Shown here: positions 17,826 through 25,384 of the stretch, one piece after another | Layout: every line of letters starts with the position of its first letter | How positions within the stretch are numbered: the first letter of the stretch is position 1 | Notes under the pieces: generated by a model | Databases searched by the model: none | Told to the model about the DNA's origin: nothing | What the model saw: the letters and a program-made list of their open reading frames with translations, nothing else | Assembly (NCBI GenBank): GCA_044230315.1 | Contig: JBGARJ010000024.1 | Location: 12,047-76,046, forward strand | DNA length: 64,000 nt | Reading direction: 5' to 3' | DNA from: M3007 sp044230315 | GTDB lineage: Bacteria > Bacteroidota > Bacteroidia > Chitinophagales > Saprospiraceae | Made by a program: the position numbers and the translations under genes

Positions 17826-19643
17826 ATGTCGGAAAAACGCCTATTCGATTACCTGTATGACCAGCTCCACCAGTTTCCGCTGGAAAAAGCCTTCGGGCAC
17901 AAGGTGAATGGCCAGTGGACGTATTATTCCACGGCCGAAGCGGCCGCACTGATCAACCGGGCCAGCCAGGGGCTGCTCGACCTCGGGCTGCGCCCGGGCG
18001 ACAAAGTGGCGACGGTGGTGTACCAAACCAGCCCCGCCTGGGTAATTCTTGATTTTGCGATGATGCAGATCGGCGTGCTCAATGTACCGATGTATCCCAC
18101 TATCAGCCCCCGGGAATATGCCTACATCCTGAACGAATCCGAAGCCCGGTATTGCATTGTCGGCGAAGGCGATCTGTATGACAAGGTCCAACAGATAAAA
18201 GACGGACTGCCGGGCCTGCAAGCTATTTTCACCTTCTACGACCACCCCACTGCACCCAGCTGGAACACTCTGCTCGCCCGCGACATCACCCCGGAAGTGG
18301 AGCGGCTCAAAGCCGGTATTCGCCCCGACGATGTGATGACCCTGGTGTACACCTCCGGCACCACCGGCAACCCCAAGGGCGTGATGCTCACCCACAGCAA
18401 TATTGTTTTTAACATCGAGGCCTTGCGCCTGCTACTGCGTTTTAAGGCCGGCGACCGGGTGCTGAGTTTCCTGCCGGTGAGCCACGTGTTTGAGCGGGTA
18501 GCGGTGTATGCTTTTACGGCTTTTGGCGGCAGCGTCACGTTTACCGGCACCGATAACCTGGGCGGCGATGCCGGCGACTTGCGCGCCATTCGCCCGCATT
18601 TTTTTACCACCGTACCCCGCCTTTTGGAAAAAGTGTACGAAAGGATCGTCGCCAAAGGCCTGGAATTGCGCGGTCTGAAACGCGCCCTGTTCTTCTGGGC
18701 CCTGCACCTGACCGACCACTGGGATTTCGATTTTCAACCCAGGGGCTGGGATGCATTGCGCTGGAAAATTGCCGACTACCTGATTTTCCGCAAATGGCGC
18801 GAAGCCCTGGGTGGATGCGTCAAAACGATCATTACAGGCGCCAGCGCCTGTCCCGTGCGCGTGATGCGCACCTTCAACGCCGCCGGCATCATGGTGCGCG
18901 AAGGATATGGCATGACCGAAGTAGCTCCCGCACTGAGTTTCAACCACCCCGAAGCCGGAGAGGCCAAACTCGGCACTGTAGGCCTGCTGCTCGACGGTGT
19001 GGAACTGCGCCTCGAACCCAGCCCCGATTTCCGGCGCGGCGAAGGGGAGATCCTGGCTAAAAGCCCCGGCGTGATGGTGGGCTACTACAAACAGCCGGAA
19101 AAAACAGCGGAGGTGATCCGTACCATCGACGGCGAACGCTGGCTGGCTACCGGCGACGTGGGCACCTGGGTGGAAGGCCCCGGCGGCCGGCCATTTTTAA
19201 AGATTACCGACCGGAAAAAAGAACTGCTCAAGACCAGCGGCGGCAAATACGTGGCGCCCGCGCCGATCGAGTCGGCCCTTAAAGAACATTACCTGGTCGA
19301 ACAGGCAATGGTGGTGGGCGACGACCTCAAATTCGTGTCAGCGCTAATCGTGCCGGCTACCGACGGGCTGAAAGACTGGTGTCACCGCCACGGGTTGGCC
19401 TGGACGAGCCTCGCCGAGATGATCCGTCACCCCGAAGTCCTGAAACGCTACCAGATGCTGCTCGACCGGATCAACCCGCACCTGGCCCATCACGAGCAAA
19501 TCAAGAAGTTCGCGCTGCTCACCGATCCCTGGGAACCCATTAAAGCCGACGGCTCCGACGCTGAACTAACCCCCACGCTCAAGTTGAAACGGCGGGTGAT
19601 CCTGCAAAAGTTTCAGGGGGTGATTGAGCAGCTGTACCAATAG
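17826..19643 (+). CDS. Long-chain acyl-CoA synthetase (AMP-forming)
   Basis: Activates fatty acids to acyl-CoA with ATP, for degradation or lipid synthesis. The 605-aa length is normal for the bacterial FadD15/FAA1-like branch. The phosphate-binding motif LVYTSGTTGNPKGVMLTHSN lies near residue 180; the middle adenylation motif GYGMTEVAPALSF and the hinge region TDRKKELLKTSGGKYVAP are intact. VFERVAVY and FFTTVPRLLEKVYE are also typical of this branch. It stands alone, divergent from the TPR gene and convergent with the pentapeptide-repeat gene. Chain-length preference cannot be read from the sequence. Confidence 0.93.
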   Translation: MSEKRLFDYLYDQLHQFPLEKAFGHKVNGQWTYYSTAEAAALINRASQGLLDLGLRPGDKVATVVYQTSPAWVILDFAMMQIGVLNVPMYPTISPREYAYILNESEARYCIVGEGDLYDKVQQIKDGLPGLQAIFTFYDHPTAPSWNTLLARDITPEVERLKAGIRPDDVMTLVYTSGTTGNPKGVMLTHSNIVFNIEALRLLLRFKAGDRVLSFLPVSHVFERVAVYAFTAFGGSVTFTGTDNLGGDAGDLRAIRPHFFTTVPRLLEKVYERIVAKGLELRGLKRALFFWALHLTDHWDFDFQPRGWDALRWKIADYLIFRKWREALGGCVKTIITGASACPVRVMRTFNAAGIMVREGYGMTEVAPALSFNHPEAGEAKLGTVGLLLDGVELRLEPSPDFRRGEGEILAKSPGVMVGYYKQPEKTAEVIRTIDGERWLATGDVGTWVEGPGGRPFLKITDRKKELLKTSGGKYVAPAPIESALKEHYLVEQAMVVGDDLKFVSALIVPATDGLKDWCHRHGLAWTSLAEMIRHPEVLKRYQMLLDRINPHLAHHEQIKKFALLTDPWEPIKADGSDAELTPTLKLKRRVILQKFQGVIEQLYQ

Positions 19644-19730
19644 TCGGGTATGCGCGGCGTGGGTTTTCTGGTCCTACCTGATCACCTGAAAGAAATTATG
19701 ACGGCCGGTTAAATAAAATTCATGCATGCA

Positions 19731-19754
19731 GTTGGCAGGGACGCCAACAACGGC
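19731..19754. repeat. Dispersed palindromic repeat, copy 1 (short)
   Basis: The 24-base core consists of GTTGGC, AGGGAC, GCCAAC and AACGGC in succession; GTTGGC and GCCAAC form the arms of a small hairpin. It is identical to the core of the copy at 19890-19913 and has one substitution relative to the copy at 38893-38916. Confidence 0.7.
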
Positions 19755-19880
19755 GATGAACATTCCGTACAGGTCTGGCATCCCGCTAACGACGGCAATG
19801 AGATCTGTATCGGATTGAGGCAGTGATCCCGGGCTTGTTTTTGTCGGAGTAAGATAGTGTGTCCGGGCACATGGAGCTCC

Positions 19881-19986
19881 GCCGTTGTTGTTGGCAGGGA
19901 CGCCAACAACGGCGTTAAGGTTTGATTTTCAACGAAATGCCGCTGGCGGCATCCTCGCCAACAGCAAACGGTACCGAACTATTGTT
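19881..19986. repeat. Dispersed palindromic repeat, copy 2 (long form)
   Basis: It starts with a hairpin (GCCGTTGTTGTTGGC at 19881-19895 against GCCAACAACGGC at 19902-19913) and continues with a 65-base tail from TTGATTTTCAACGAAATGCC (19922) to ACCGAACTATTGTT (19986). The same hairpin-plus-tail order recurs at 37130-37228, with most tail bases conserved. It is non-coding and lies 12 bases from the end of the pentapeptide gene. Confidence 0.75.
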
Positions 19987-19998
19987 CAATAATTTCAC

Positions 19999-21273
19999 CT
20001 ATTTCGTCCCGAAAATCTCCACCGAATCCGCCACCACCACCGGCTTGCTTTTATCGTCGAGGTAGAAGGTGTCCCGGTTGATCCGGAACTCGCGCCGTGA
20101 CGTATCCAACAGCGGCGCGGATGTCAGGGGGAGCGCTGCAATTTGCCGGTAGCTGGCTGTATCCAACCGAACGCCGGCGAACTGGAATACATTTTTGGAC
20201 CGTTTAGACGGATGGTCTTGCAGGGTAAACGCCGTGTTGAGGAACAGTGCTTCGCTGAAATCGAGCGAGTCGGCGACCACTTGCGCGAATTTGGCCTGAC
20301 TAAAAAACGCCCGCCGGAAGGTGACGTTGTGCAGCCGCGCGCCGGTAAAATTAGCGTATTCGAAGGAGGAGCCGCTGAGGTCGGAATCGAGCACTTCCGT
20401 GTCGTGAAAATTGGCAAAATCGAAATGCGCGGGACTGGCGCGCAGCCCCGTCAGTCGCACTTGTGCGCCGCTCAGGTGCGCGCGTTCCAGGTTGGCATTG
20501 CGAAGGTCGGCGCCAGTGAGCGATATTTTATCCAGGAAGGCGTTGGTCAGGTTGATGTTGCGCAGGTAGGCGCCGTCGAGGTTCACATTTTCCAGCGTGG
20601 CGTACGAAAAATCGGCCAGCAGGTAGATCTGGTCGAGGGTGCCCGGGTGGAGTTTGCTGGCCACGAGGCTGAGGAGCAGTTGCCCGCGTTCGGGGCTGCT
20701 CATCTGGCCGGTGATGGTGTCGCCCTCCAGGTAGCGATAAGGTTTGAGGGCCTTGCTGAGGGCCACGATCCGGCCCACGAGTTGAGCGCTGAGTTCGCGG
20801 CGCGTGGGGTTGAGCAGCAACTCGTCGTCGATCTTATCGAGCACATTGTCAAACAGAAATACCAGCGAGCTGCGGCGTTCGGCTTCCTGCAGGTAGGTTT
20901 GTTGTTCGATGCGCTTGTTCTGCACGTCGAACTTTTCATTTTGCTTTTTCAGGTAATACGTCTGCAAAACGGCCATCGAGAGCGGCGCCAGCGCGATTAG
21001 CAGGGTGATGAAACCCACGCGGGTGAGGCGGCGCAGGGTGGCGTACAACACATCCCGGATGGTATCGCGCTGGATCTTTCGGTCGGCCAGTTCTTCCACC
21101 AGTTTGCTGATGCTCGAATACAGCGGCTTGGTAGCGTACGTTTGCACAAACAGCCGCAATACCCGGAACTTCGTTGTGCGGCGCACCTTTAATTCCTGTT
21201 CCAGCCAGGCAATCCGCTCCTGCAGGCGCTGGTTCTCAGCTTCGAGGTCGGTATGTTTGTTTGCATCTTCCAT
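19999..21273 (-). CDS. Membrane-associated pentapeptide-repeat protein
   Basis: A 424-aa protein. It opens with a coiled coil (EAENQRLQERIAWLEQELKV), followed by a basic amphipathic stretch and one hydrophobic segment near residues 95-115 (FITLLIALAPLSMAVLQTYY). The central part, about residues 225-345, is a run of pentapeptide repeats of the A(D/N)LxX type, for example LTGADLRNANLERAHLSGAQ, which folds as a right-handed quadrilateral helix. The C-terminal 60 residues match nothing known. Pentapeptide proteins range from gyrase mimics to channel accessory parts; the coiled coil and membrane segment suggest a membrane-linked scaffold. No signal peptide is visible. Confidence 0.85.
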   Translation of the reverse strand: MEDANKHTDLEAENQRLQERIAWLEQELKVRRTTKFRVLRLFVQTYATKPLYSSISKLVEELADRKIQRDTIRDVLYATLRRLTRVGFITLLIALAPLSMAVLQTYYLKKQNEKFDVQNKRIEQQTYLQEAERRSSLVFLFDNVLDKIDDELLLNPTRRELSAQLVGRIVALSKALKPYRYLEGDTITGQMSSPERGQLLLSLVASKLHPGTLDQIYLLADFSYATLENVNLDGAYLRNINLTNAFLDKISLTGADLRNANLERAHLSGAQVRLTGLRASPAHFDFANFHDTEVLDSDLSGSSFEYANFTGARLHNVTFRRAFFSQAKFAQVVADSLDFSEALFLNTAFTLQDHPSKRSKNVFQFAGVRLDTASYRQIAALPLTSAPLLDTSRREFRINRDTFYLDDKSKPVVVADSVEIFGTK

Positions 21274-21391
21274 ATGGATCGGGTAGCATTACGGACAAAA
21301 GTAGGCAGTTTTAGCAGGGCGCAAAAGTCAATGGGAAAAGACAACCTTGCGCCTCAACTAATTCCCGATTTTTGAGTTTTGAAACGAACCT

Positions 21392-21790
21392 ATGCACGTC
21401 CTCCTCACCCACGGCTATTTTTTGCATGAAGATCTACGGGAACAGGCGATCATGAAGCCTTATCCGCCATTGGGCATCCTGTACCTTTCCGCCTGGCTCG
21501 ACCGGCACGGCGTGGAAAATGCCGTGTTCGATACGACGTTTTCCGCCCGCGAAACCCTGCAAGAATACCTCCTCGAACATCGCCCGCGGATCATAGCGCT
21601 TTACACCAACCTGATGACCAAACTCAACGTCATCGCTATTATCCGCTATATCCGCAGCCAGGAAATGCTCCGGCATAGCCTCATCGTGCTCGGCGGCCCC
21701 GACGTCACCCACAATGCTGAAGATTACCTTGCCACCGGCGCCGACCTGATCGTCATCGGCGAGGGCGAACAAAACCTGTTGGAAGTATAG
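21392..21790 (+). CDS. B12-binding domain, N-terminal fragment of a split radical SAM protein
   Basis: The 132 codons encode a Rossmann-like cobalamin-binding domain of the class-B radical SAM methylase type: MHVLLTHGYFLHED, YPPLGILYLSAWLDRHG and LGGPDVTHNAEDYLATGA, ending GEGEQNLLEV. The frame stops at TAG (21788-21790), exactly where a hairpin repeat begins, and the same frame continues beyond it as the radical SAM domain (21806-22861). In intact relatives the two domains form one chain of about 450 aa. This is therefore the front part of a gene interrupted by an insertion; a separate functional protein is less likely. Confidence 0.8.
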   Translation: MHVLLTHGYFLHEDLREQAIMKPYPPLGILYLSAWLDRHGVENAVFDTTFSARETLQEYLLEHRPRIIALYTNLMTKLNVIAIIRYIRSQEMLRHSLIVLGGPDVTHNAEDYLATGADLIVIGEGEQNLLEV

Positions 21791-21898
21791 AATGCGGAAT
21801 GCGGAATGCGGAATGCGGAATTTTTAAATGGGGAGAAGTCAGGGCTTTCCGGTTCGCTATCTAAAAATTCCGCATTCCGCATTCCGCATTCCGCATTC
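21790..21898. repeat. 37-bp perfect inverted repeat built from the heptamer AATGCGG, inserted in a gene
   Basis: The left arm (21790-21826) contains four tandem AATGCGG units and then AATTTTTA. The right arm (21862-21898) is its exact reverse complement. The loop is 35 bases (21827-21861). The element lies within the B12-binding radical SAM gene, supplies its in-frame TAG at the left edge and is otherwise open in the gene's frame, so the downstream domain stays in register. It encodes no protein of its own. Confidence 0.9.
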
Positions 21899-22861
21899 CA
21901 AAGCGTTTCCGGGCTGGCCTACCACCTCGCCGACGGTTCGGTGCACCGCACCGCACCGCGGGAAAAATTGCACGACCTGGATGACCTGCCCATGCCCAAC
22001 CGGGAAAAGATCGATCTGCAGCTTTACCTCGATGCCTGGAAGCGCGCGCATGGGCACAGCGCCATTAGCCTGAGCACCCAGCGCGGCTGCCCCTACACGT
22101 GCCGTTGGTGCAGCACGGCCGTGTACGGCCAAAGCTACCGCCGGCGCTCGCCCGCAGCAGTAGTCGACGAGATCGAATGGCTGCAAGCCCGGTACGATTT
22201 CGACCTGATCTGGTTTGTCGACGATGTATTCACCGTGAGCCACAAATGGCTGGATGGCTTCCGGGACGAACTGGCGCGCCGGGACGTGCAGGTGCAATTC
22301 GAGTGCATCACCCGCGCCGACCGGCTCAATGCGGATGTGTTGCAAACCCTGAAGACCTGCGGCTGTTTCCGCGTCTGGATCGGCGCCGAAAGCGGGTCGC
22401 AGCGCATCATCGACGCGATGGACCGCCGCGTCGACGTGCAGCAGGTACGCGCCATGATCCGGCAGGCCCGGCAGACCGGCATGCAGGCGGGCACGTTTAT
22501 CATGCTCGGCTACCCGGGCGAAACGGAAGCCGACATCCGGGCCACGGCCGAACACCTGAAAGCTTCCGACCCCGATCTGTTTACTATTACAGTAGCCTAC
22601 CCGATCAAAGGCACCGGGTTGTACGAAAGCGTACAGGCTACGGCATTCTCCGAATTACCCTGGGCCGAACGCACCGACCGGGACCTGGACTTTCAGCGCA
22701 CGTATCCCCGGCGGTACTACGATTTTGCCGTGCGCTGGATGGTGAATGCCGTCCAATGGCACAAAGCCAGGCACAGCAACGGTGTCGGAATGGCCGGTGG
22801 ATGGCGTTATTGGGCAAAAATGCAGGTGGCACAGGCCGGAATGTGGTGGTGGCGGCAATAA
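21806..22861 (+). CDS. Radical SAM domain, C-terminal fragment of a split B12-binding radical SAM protein
   Basis: The first 30 or so codons of this frame come from the hairpin insertion; native sequence resumes near VSGLAYHLADGSV (about 21906). The iron-sulfur motif CPYTCRWC (C-x3-C-x2-C) is intact, as are LIWFVDDVFTVSHKWL and the GAESGSQRIIDAMDRRV segment of B12-dependent radical SAM enzymes of the BchE/HpnJ-like class. The substrate is not evident. The start at 21806 lies inside the repeat, so translation from it would lack the cobalamin domain. The gene is best treated as disrupted unless the TAG is read through. It ends 12 bases from the convergent polyprenyl synthetase gene. Confidence 0.8.
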   Translation: MRNAEFLNGEKSGLSGSLSKNSAFRIPHSAFQSVSGLAYHLADGSVHRTAPREKLHDLDDLPMPNREKIDLQLYLDAWKRAHGHSAISLSTQRGCPYTCRWCSTAVYGQSYRRRSPAAVVDEIEWLQARYDFDLIWFVDDVFTVSHKWLDGFRDELARRDVQVQFECITRADRLNADVLQTLKTCGCFRVWIGAESGSQRIIDAMDRRVDVQQVRAMIRQARQTGMQAGTFIMLGYPGETEADIRATAEHLKASDPDLFTITVAYPIKGTGLYESVQATAFSELPWAERTDRDLDFQRTYPRRYYDFAVRWMVNAVQWHKARHSNGVGMAGGWRYWAKMQVAQAGMWWWRQ

Positions 22862-22873
22862 ACGAAACGGGCA

Positions 22874-23851
22874 TCAGGACTCCCGCACCAACAGGTCTTC
22901 AACCACACCGCGCAGCGTTGATTTACGCGCCTCGGGCACCGATACGGCGTCGAGGTGAGCAAAGGCTTCCTGTTGAAACTGTTGTTTGGCCGCCGCCGCC
23001 AGGGCGGGAATGCCGTTTCGGTCGAACAGCGCCCGCACTGCCGCCACTTTCCCGGGCGATTCGGCGGCGCTTTGCATCCAGATTTGCAGTTCCTGGCGGT
23101 CGGCCGCCGTCGCTACTTCGAGTGTCTTGAGCACCAGGAAAGTTTTTTTGTTTTGCAAAATATCGCCGCCCACCTGTTTGCCAAACTTGGCGGGGTCGCC
23201 GTACGTATCGAGCAGGTCGTCCTGGATTTGGAATGCGATGCCAGCCAGACGGCCGAACGCATACAGGTGTTCAGCGTCGGCGGGTGCGGCGCCGGCACAT
23301 AGCGCGCCCATTTCGAGGGCGCCGCCGAGCAGCACGGCGGTTTTCAGTTCGATCATGTGGAGGTATTCGGGCAGCGACACGTCGGCGCGCGATTCGAAGT
23401 TGACGTCGAGTTGCTGGCCCTCGCATACCTCGGTGGCTACCCGGTTAAAGGTTCGGATGAGGCCATTGAGTGCGGTGCCGGTGTCGCCGAGGCGGGCGAG
23501 GTGCGCGTAGGCATGGATCAGCATCACATCGCCGCTGAGGATGCCGGTGGTGGTGTTCCATTTGGTATGCACGGTAGGTTGGCCGCGGCGCAGGGGGGCG
23601 GCATCCATGATATCGTCGTGCATCAGGGTGAAATTGTGAAACAGTTCGACCGCCCAGGCGGCCGGCAGGGCGCGGTCTACATCGTCCTGAAAAAGGGCGC
23701 AGGACAACAGCACCAGGGCCGGGCGCAGGCGTTTGCCACCGAGGAGGAGCATGTAGTCGCAGGGTTCGTACAATTCGCGGGGTGCGGCCGGGAACGGGTG
23801 CGCAGCGGCGTAATCGCTGATTTTGGTGTGCAGGGAAGCGAGGGCGTGCAT
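22874..23851 (-). CDS. Polyprenyl diphosphate synthase
   Basis: Condenses isopentenyl diphosphate with allylic diphosphates to make farnesyl- or geranylgeranyl-type chains. The ATG at 23851 (MHALASLHTKISDY) gives 325 aa, the normal length; the 22 residues upstream do not fit the family. The first aspartate-rich motif is in LMHDDIMDAAPLRRG and the second in QIQDDLLDTYGD; GGKRLRPALVLLSC is the usual substrate-binding segment. The residues before the first motif would set product length, but I cannot assign it by eye. It shares its strand with two small secreted-protein genes upstream, 62 bases away. Confidence 0.93.
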   Translation of the reverse strand: MHALASLHTKISDYAAAHPFPAAPRELYEPCDYMLLLGGKRLRPALVLLSCALFQDDVDRALPAAWAVELFHNFTLMHDDIMDAAPLRRGQPTVHTKWNTTTGILSGDVMLIHAYAHLARLGDTGTALNGLIRTFNRVATEVCEGQQLDVNFESRADVSLPEYLHMIELKTAVLLGGALEMGALCAGAAPADAEHLYAFGRLAGIAFQIQDDLLDTYGDPAKFGKQVGGDILQNKKTFLVLKTLEVATAADRQELQIWMQSAAESPGKVAAVRALFDRNGIPALAAAAKQQFQQEAFAHLDAVSVPEARKSTLRGVVEDLLVRES

Positions 23852-23913
23852 GCAATCAAAGTTGACCGCCGGGCCGTGCAGACCCGGCAGGGAAAATCCA
23901 AACAGATTTGAGA

Positions 23914-24372
23914 TCAATTTGGCTTGCGGCGCAAGGTTTTGGGTTTATCGGTTTGGTCGGGCGCCCATTCGGCGGGGTCCCATTCATAAATATCCGGTAT
24001 AAACACCTTGACGGTGGTTTGTTCGACGCATTTGCTGTGCATGCCGGGTAGTTTGATGTCTTCGCGCTTGCGCACTTTGGTGTAAATGCGGAGCGTGTCG
24101 CCGGATTTTTCGGTTTCAAAGGCATAGCGGCCCTGGTCAATCAGGTAGTTGACAATTTCCGGCGAGGCCTCCCAGACCTGGATATTGGCCTCGGTGAGGA
24201 TGTTGTTGCCTGCCCATACGTGCAGTTCGGGATAGGTGAAGCCGACGATATCGAGCGTCACCGTTTGGGAGGAATCCACTTCAAACACCTGGTAAACGGT
24301 TCGCTCCATTTGAGCGGAAGCTGATAAAGCAAGGGCCAGCAGGCAAGCGAGCGGGAAAAGCCGGAGCAACAT
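23914..24372 (-). CDS. Small secreted protein, paralogue of the gene at 24683
   Basis: A 152-aa exported protein. The ATG at 24372 gives a good signal peptide (MLLRLFPLACLLALALSASA). The mature part shows the same order of elements as the neighbour at 24683-25105: a strand with LHVWAGNNI, the segment YLIDQGRYAFETEKSGDTL, a Lys/Arg-rich stretch and VKVFIPDI near the end. The extended beta pattern recalls adhesin-type DUF4097 folds, but I do not recognise it firmly. The function is unknown. Confidence 0.7.
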   Translation of the reverse strand: MLLRLFPLACLLALALSASAQMERTVYQVFEVDSSQTVTLDIVGFTYPELHVWAGNNILTEANIQVWEASPEIVNYLIDQGRYAFETEKSGDTLRIYTKVRKREDIKLPGMHSKCVEQTTVKVFIPDIYEWDPAEWAPDQTDKPKTLRRKPN

Positions 24373-24682
24373 AGGGACAGTATTTTTTGAGCGAATTCCA
24401 CCGGCATAAAGGCTGGCGGCAAACACTTTTCATGATTCACGGGCAAAGGTAGGCCAGCCGGTGTAAACTTTCCCCACCGGGTGTGAACGGAGCTTGCAAG
24501 CGGATGCTGTAGCCTGTTAGGGAATGTATTGCCGCTACGGGCATGCGGGAATCTTCTCCTGGAGTCAAAAAGAGTGCCCAACAGGCTCCAAAACGCGCGC
24601 CTGCCACCGAAACCTATCGGCAGCAGGCGCGACGCAAACAAGCCCGAAGCCGTTTGGCTACGGCAGAAATTATCTCAACACG
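24373..24682. other. Intergenic region with hairpin structure
   Basis: This 310-base gap between the two paralogous secreted-protein genes contains a terminator-like hairpin (24596-24631) and a weaker outer pairing (AGCCTGTT near 24511 with AACAGGCT near 24580). No coding sequence is credible here. Confidence 0.55.
24596..24631 (-). terminator. Probable terminator of the secreted-protein gene at 24683
   Basis: On the minus strand a 15-bp stem with two G-U pairs and a 6-base loop is followed by CGTTTTGG. It lies 51 bases after the stop of the 24683-25105 gene. The T-run is short, so efficiency may be modest. Confidence 0.45.
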
Positions 24683-25105
24683 CTATTTTTTTATGTCAGC
24701 CATGGCAACGGCGCCATGAAGTTCGACTTCGGTGTCTTTCGGTACGAAAACGATGTACGACACCTGTTCTTTCAGTTCTTCCCCTTTGATCCGGATCAAC
24801 TTGTGCAGGTTGGGGGCTGTAATAGCGATGGTTTCGTCGGAAGTTTGGGCTTCCAGGTTGTACCGGCCTACGTTGGCCAGTTGATCGAGTACTGACATGC
24901 TACCCGAAGGCAGGTGGATGGTAATCTCAATCCGGATGGTGGAATTGTCCCACACTTTCAGGTCGATCGGTCCGGGCAGGTCGAACGAAATCCGGCTTTT
25001 TCCAGTAGCGTTAAAGGCTTTGGTGAATGTCTTTTCGGCGGTCTGAGCGAATGCGCTGAGCGCGAACGTCAGGAGGAGTACGAGTGATGCGATGCGTTTT
25101 ATCAT
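24683..25105 (-). CDS. Small secreted protein, paralogue of the gene at 23914
   Basis: A 140-aa exported protein with the signal peptide MIKRIASLVLLLTFALSAFA. The start at 25105 is preferred over 25162 because of this signal and because AAGGAGGT lies 7 bases upstream. The mature part (LPGPIDLKVWDNSTIRI, LANVGRYNLEAQTSDETIAI, SYIVFVPKDTEVELHG) looks like the beta-strand ladder of DUF4097-type adhesin domains and aligns in order with the product of 23914-24372. The function is unknown; the pair probably arose by tandem duplication. Confidence 0.7.
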   Translation of the reverse strand: MIKRIASLVLLLTFALSAFAQTAEKTFTKAFNATGKSRISFDLPGPIDLKVWDNSTIRIEITIHLPSGSMSVLDQLANVGRYNLEAQTSDETIAITAPNLHKLIRIKGEELKEQVSYIVFVPKDTEVELHGAVAMADIKK

Positions 25106-25108
25106 AAC

Positions 25109-25120
25109 AAACCTCCTTGG
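25109..25120 (-). promoter_or_regulatory. Unusually strong Shine-Dalgarno site
   Basis: On the minus strand AAGGAGGTTTGTT precedes the ATG at 25105. Bacteroidota genes rarely carry strong Shine-Dalgarno sequences, and I did not notice one this good at other starts I inspected in the window. It supports the chosen start and suggests high translation. Confidence 0.6.
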
Positions 25121-25384
25121 TTTTGTTCCTCCAAAAGAAAGTGTTTTTTTCGGAGAAGTCAAGTATTAGTTAAAATTAAATTCTTGTTTTGAAAAACGAA
25201 AGTCGGAGACCAATCGGGTTTTTACCGGTATGACCCGTGTGTAAACCAATGGTTTAACCCCGCATTGTTTTACCTTCGCCGGCAATATTGAAGACGAAAA
25301 AAAAGCGGTACGCGCTGGGTGCGCCGGCTGTTTTAAAGAAATCTTAACCGAATGCGCTCCCCCACCCGCCCAACCTGATCCGTT

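Larger units (their letters stand above)
19644..19998. other. Intergenic region carrying two copies of a dispersed repeat
   Basis: The 355 bases between the acyl-CoA synthetase and the convergent pentapeptide-repeat gene hold two copies of the GTTGGC...GCCAAC repeat (19731-19754 and 19881-19986). The remainder shows no gene, and no intrinsic terminator was seen for either flanking gene. Confidence 0.6.

Noticed and set aside
21790..21898. Possible CRISPR because of short tandem repeats
   Set aside because: The repeats are contiguous heptamers without spacers and are mirrored as an inverted repeat; no cas gene is nearby.
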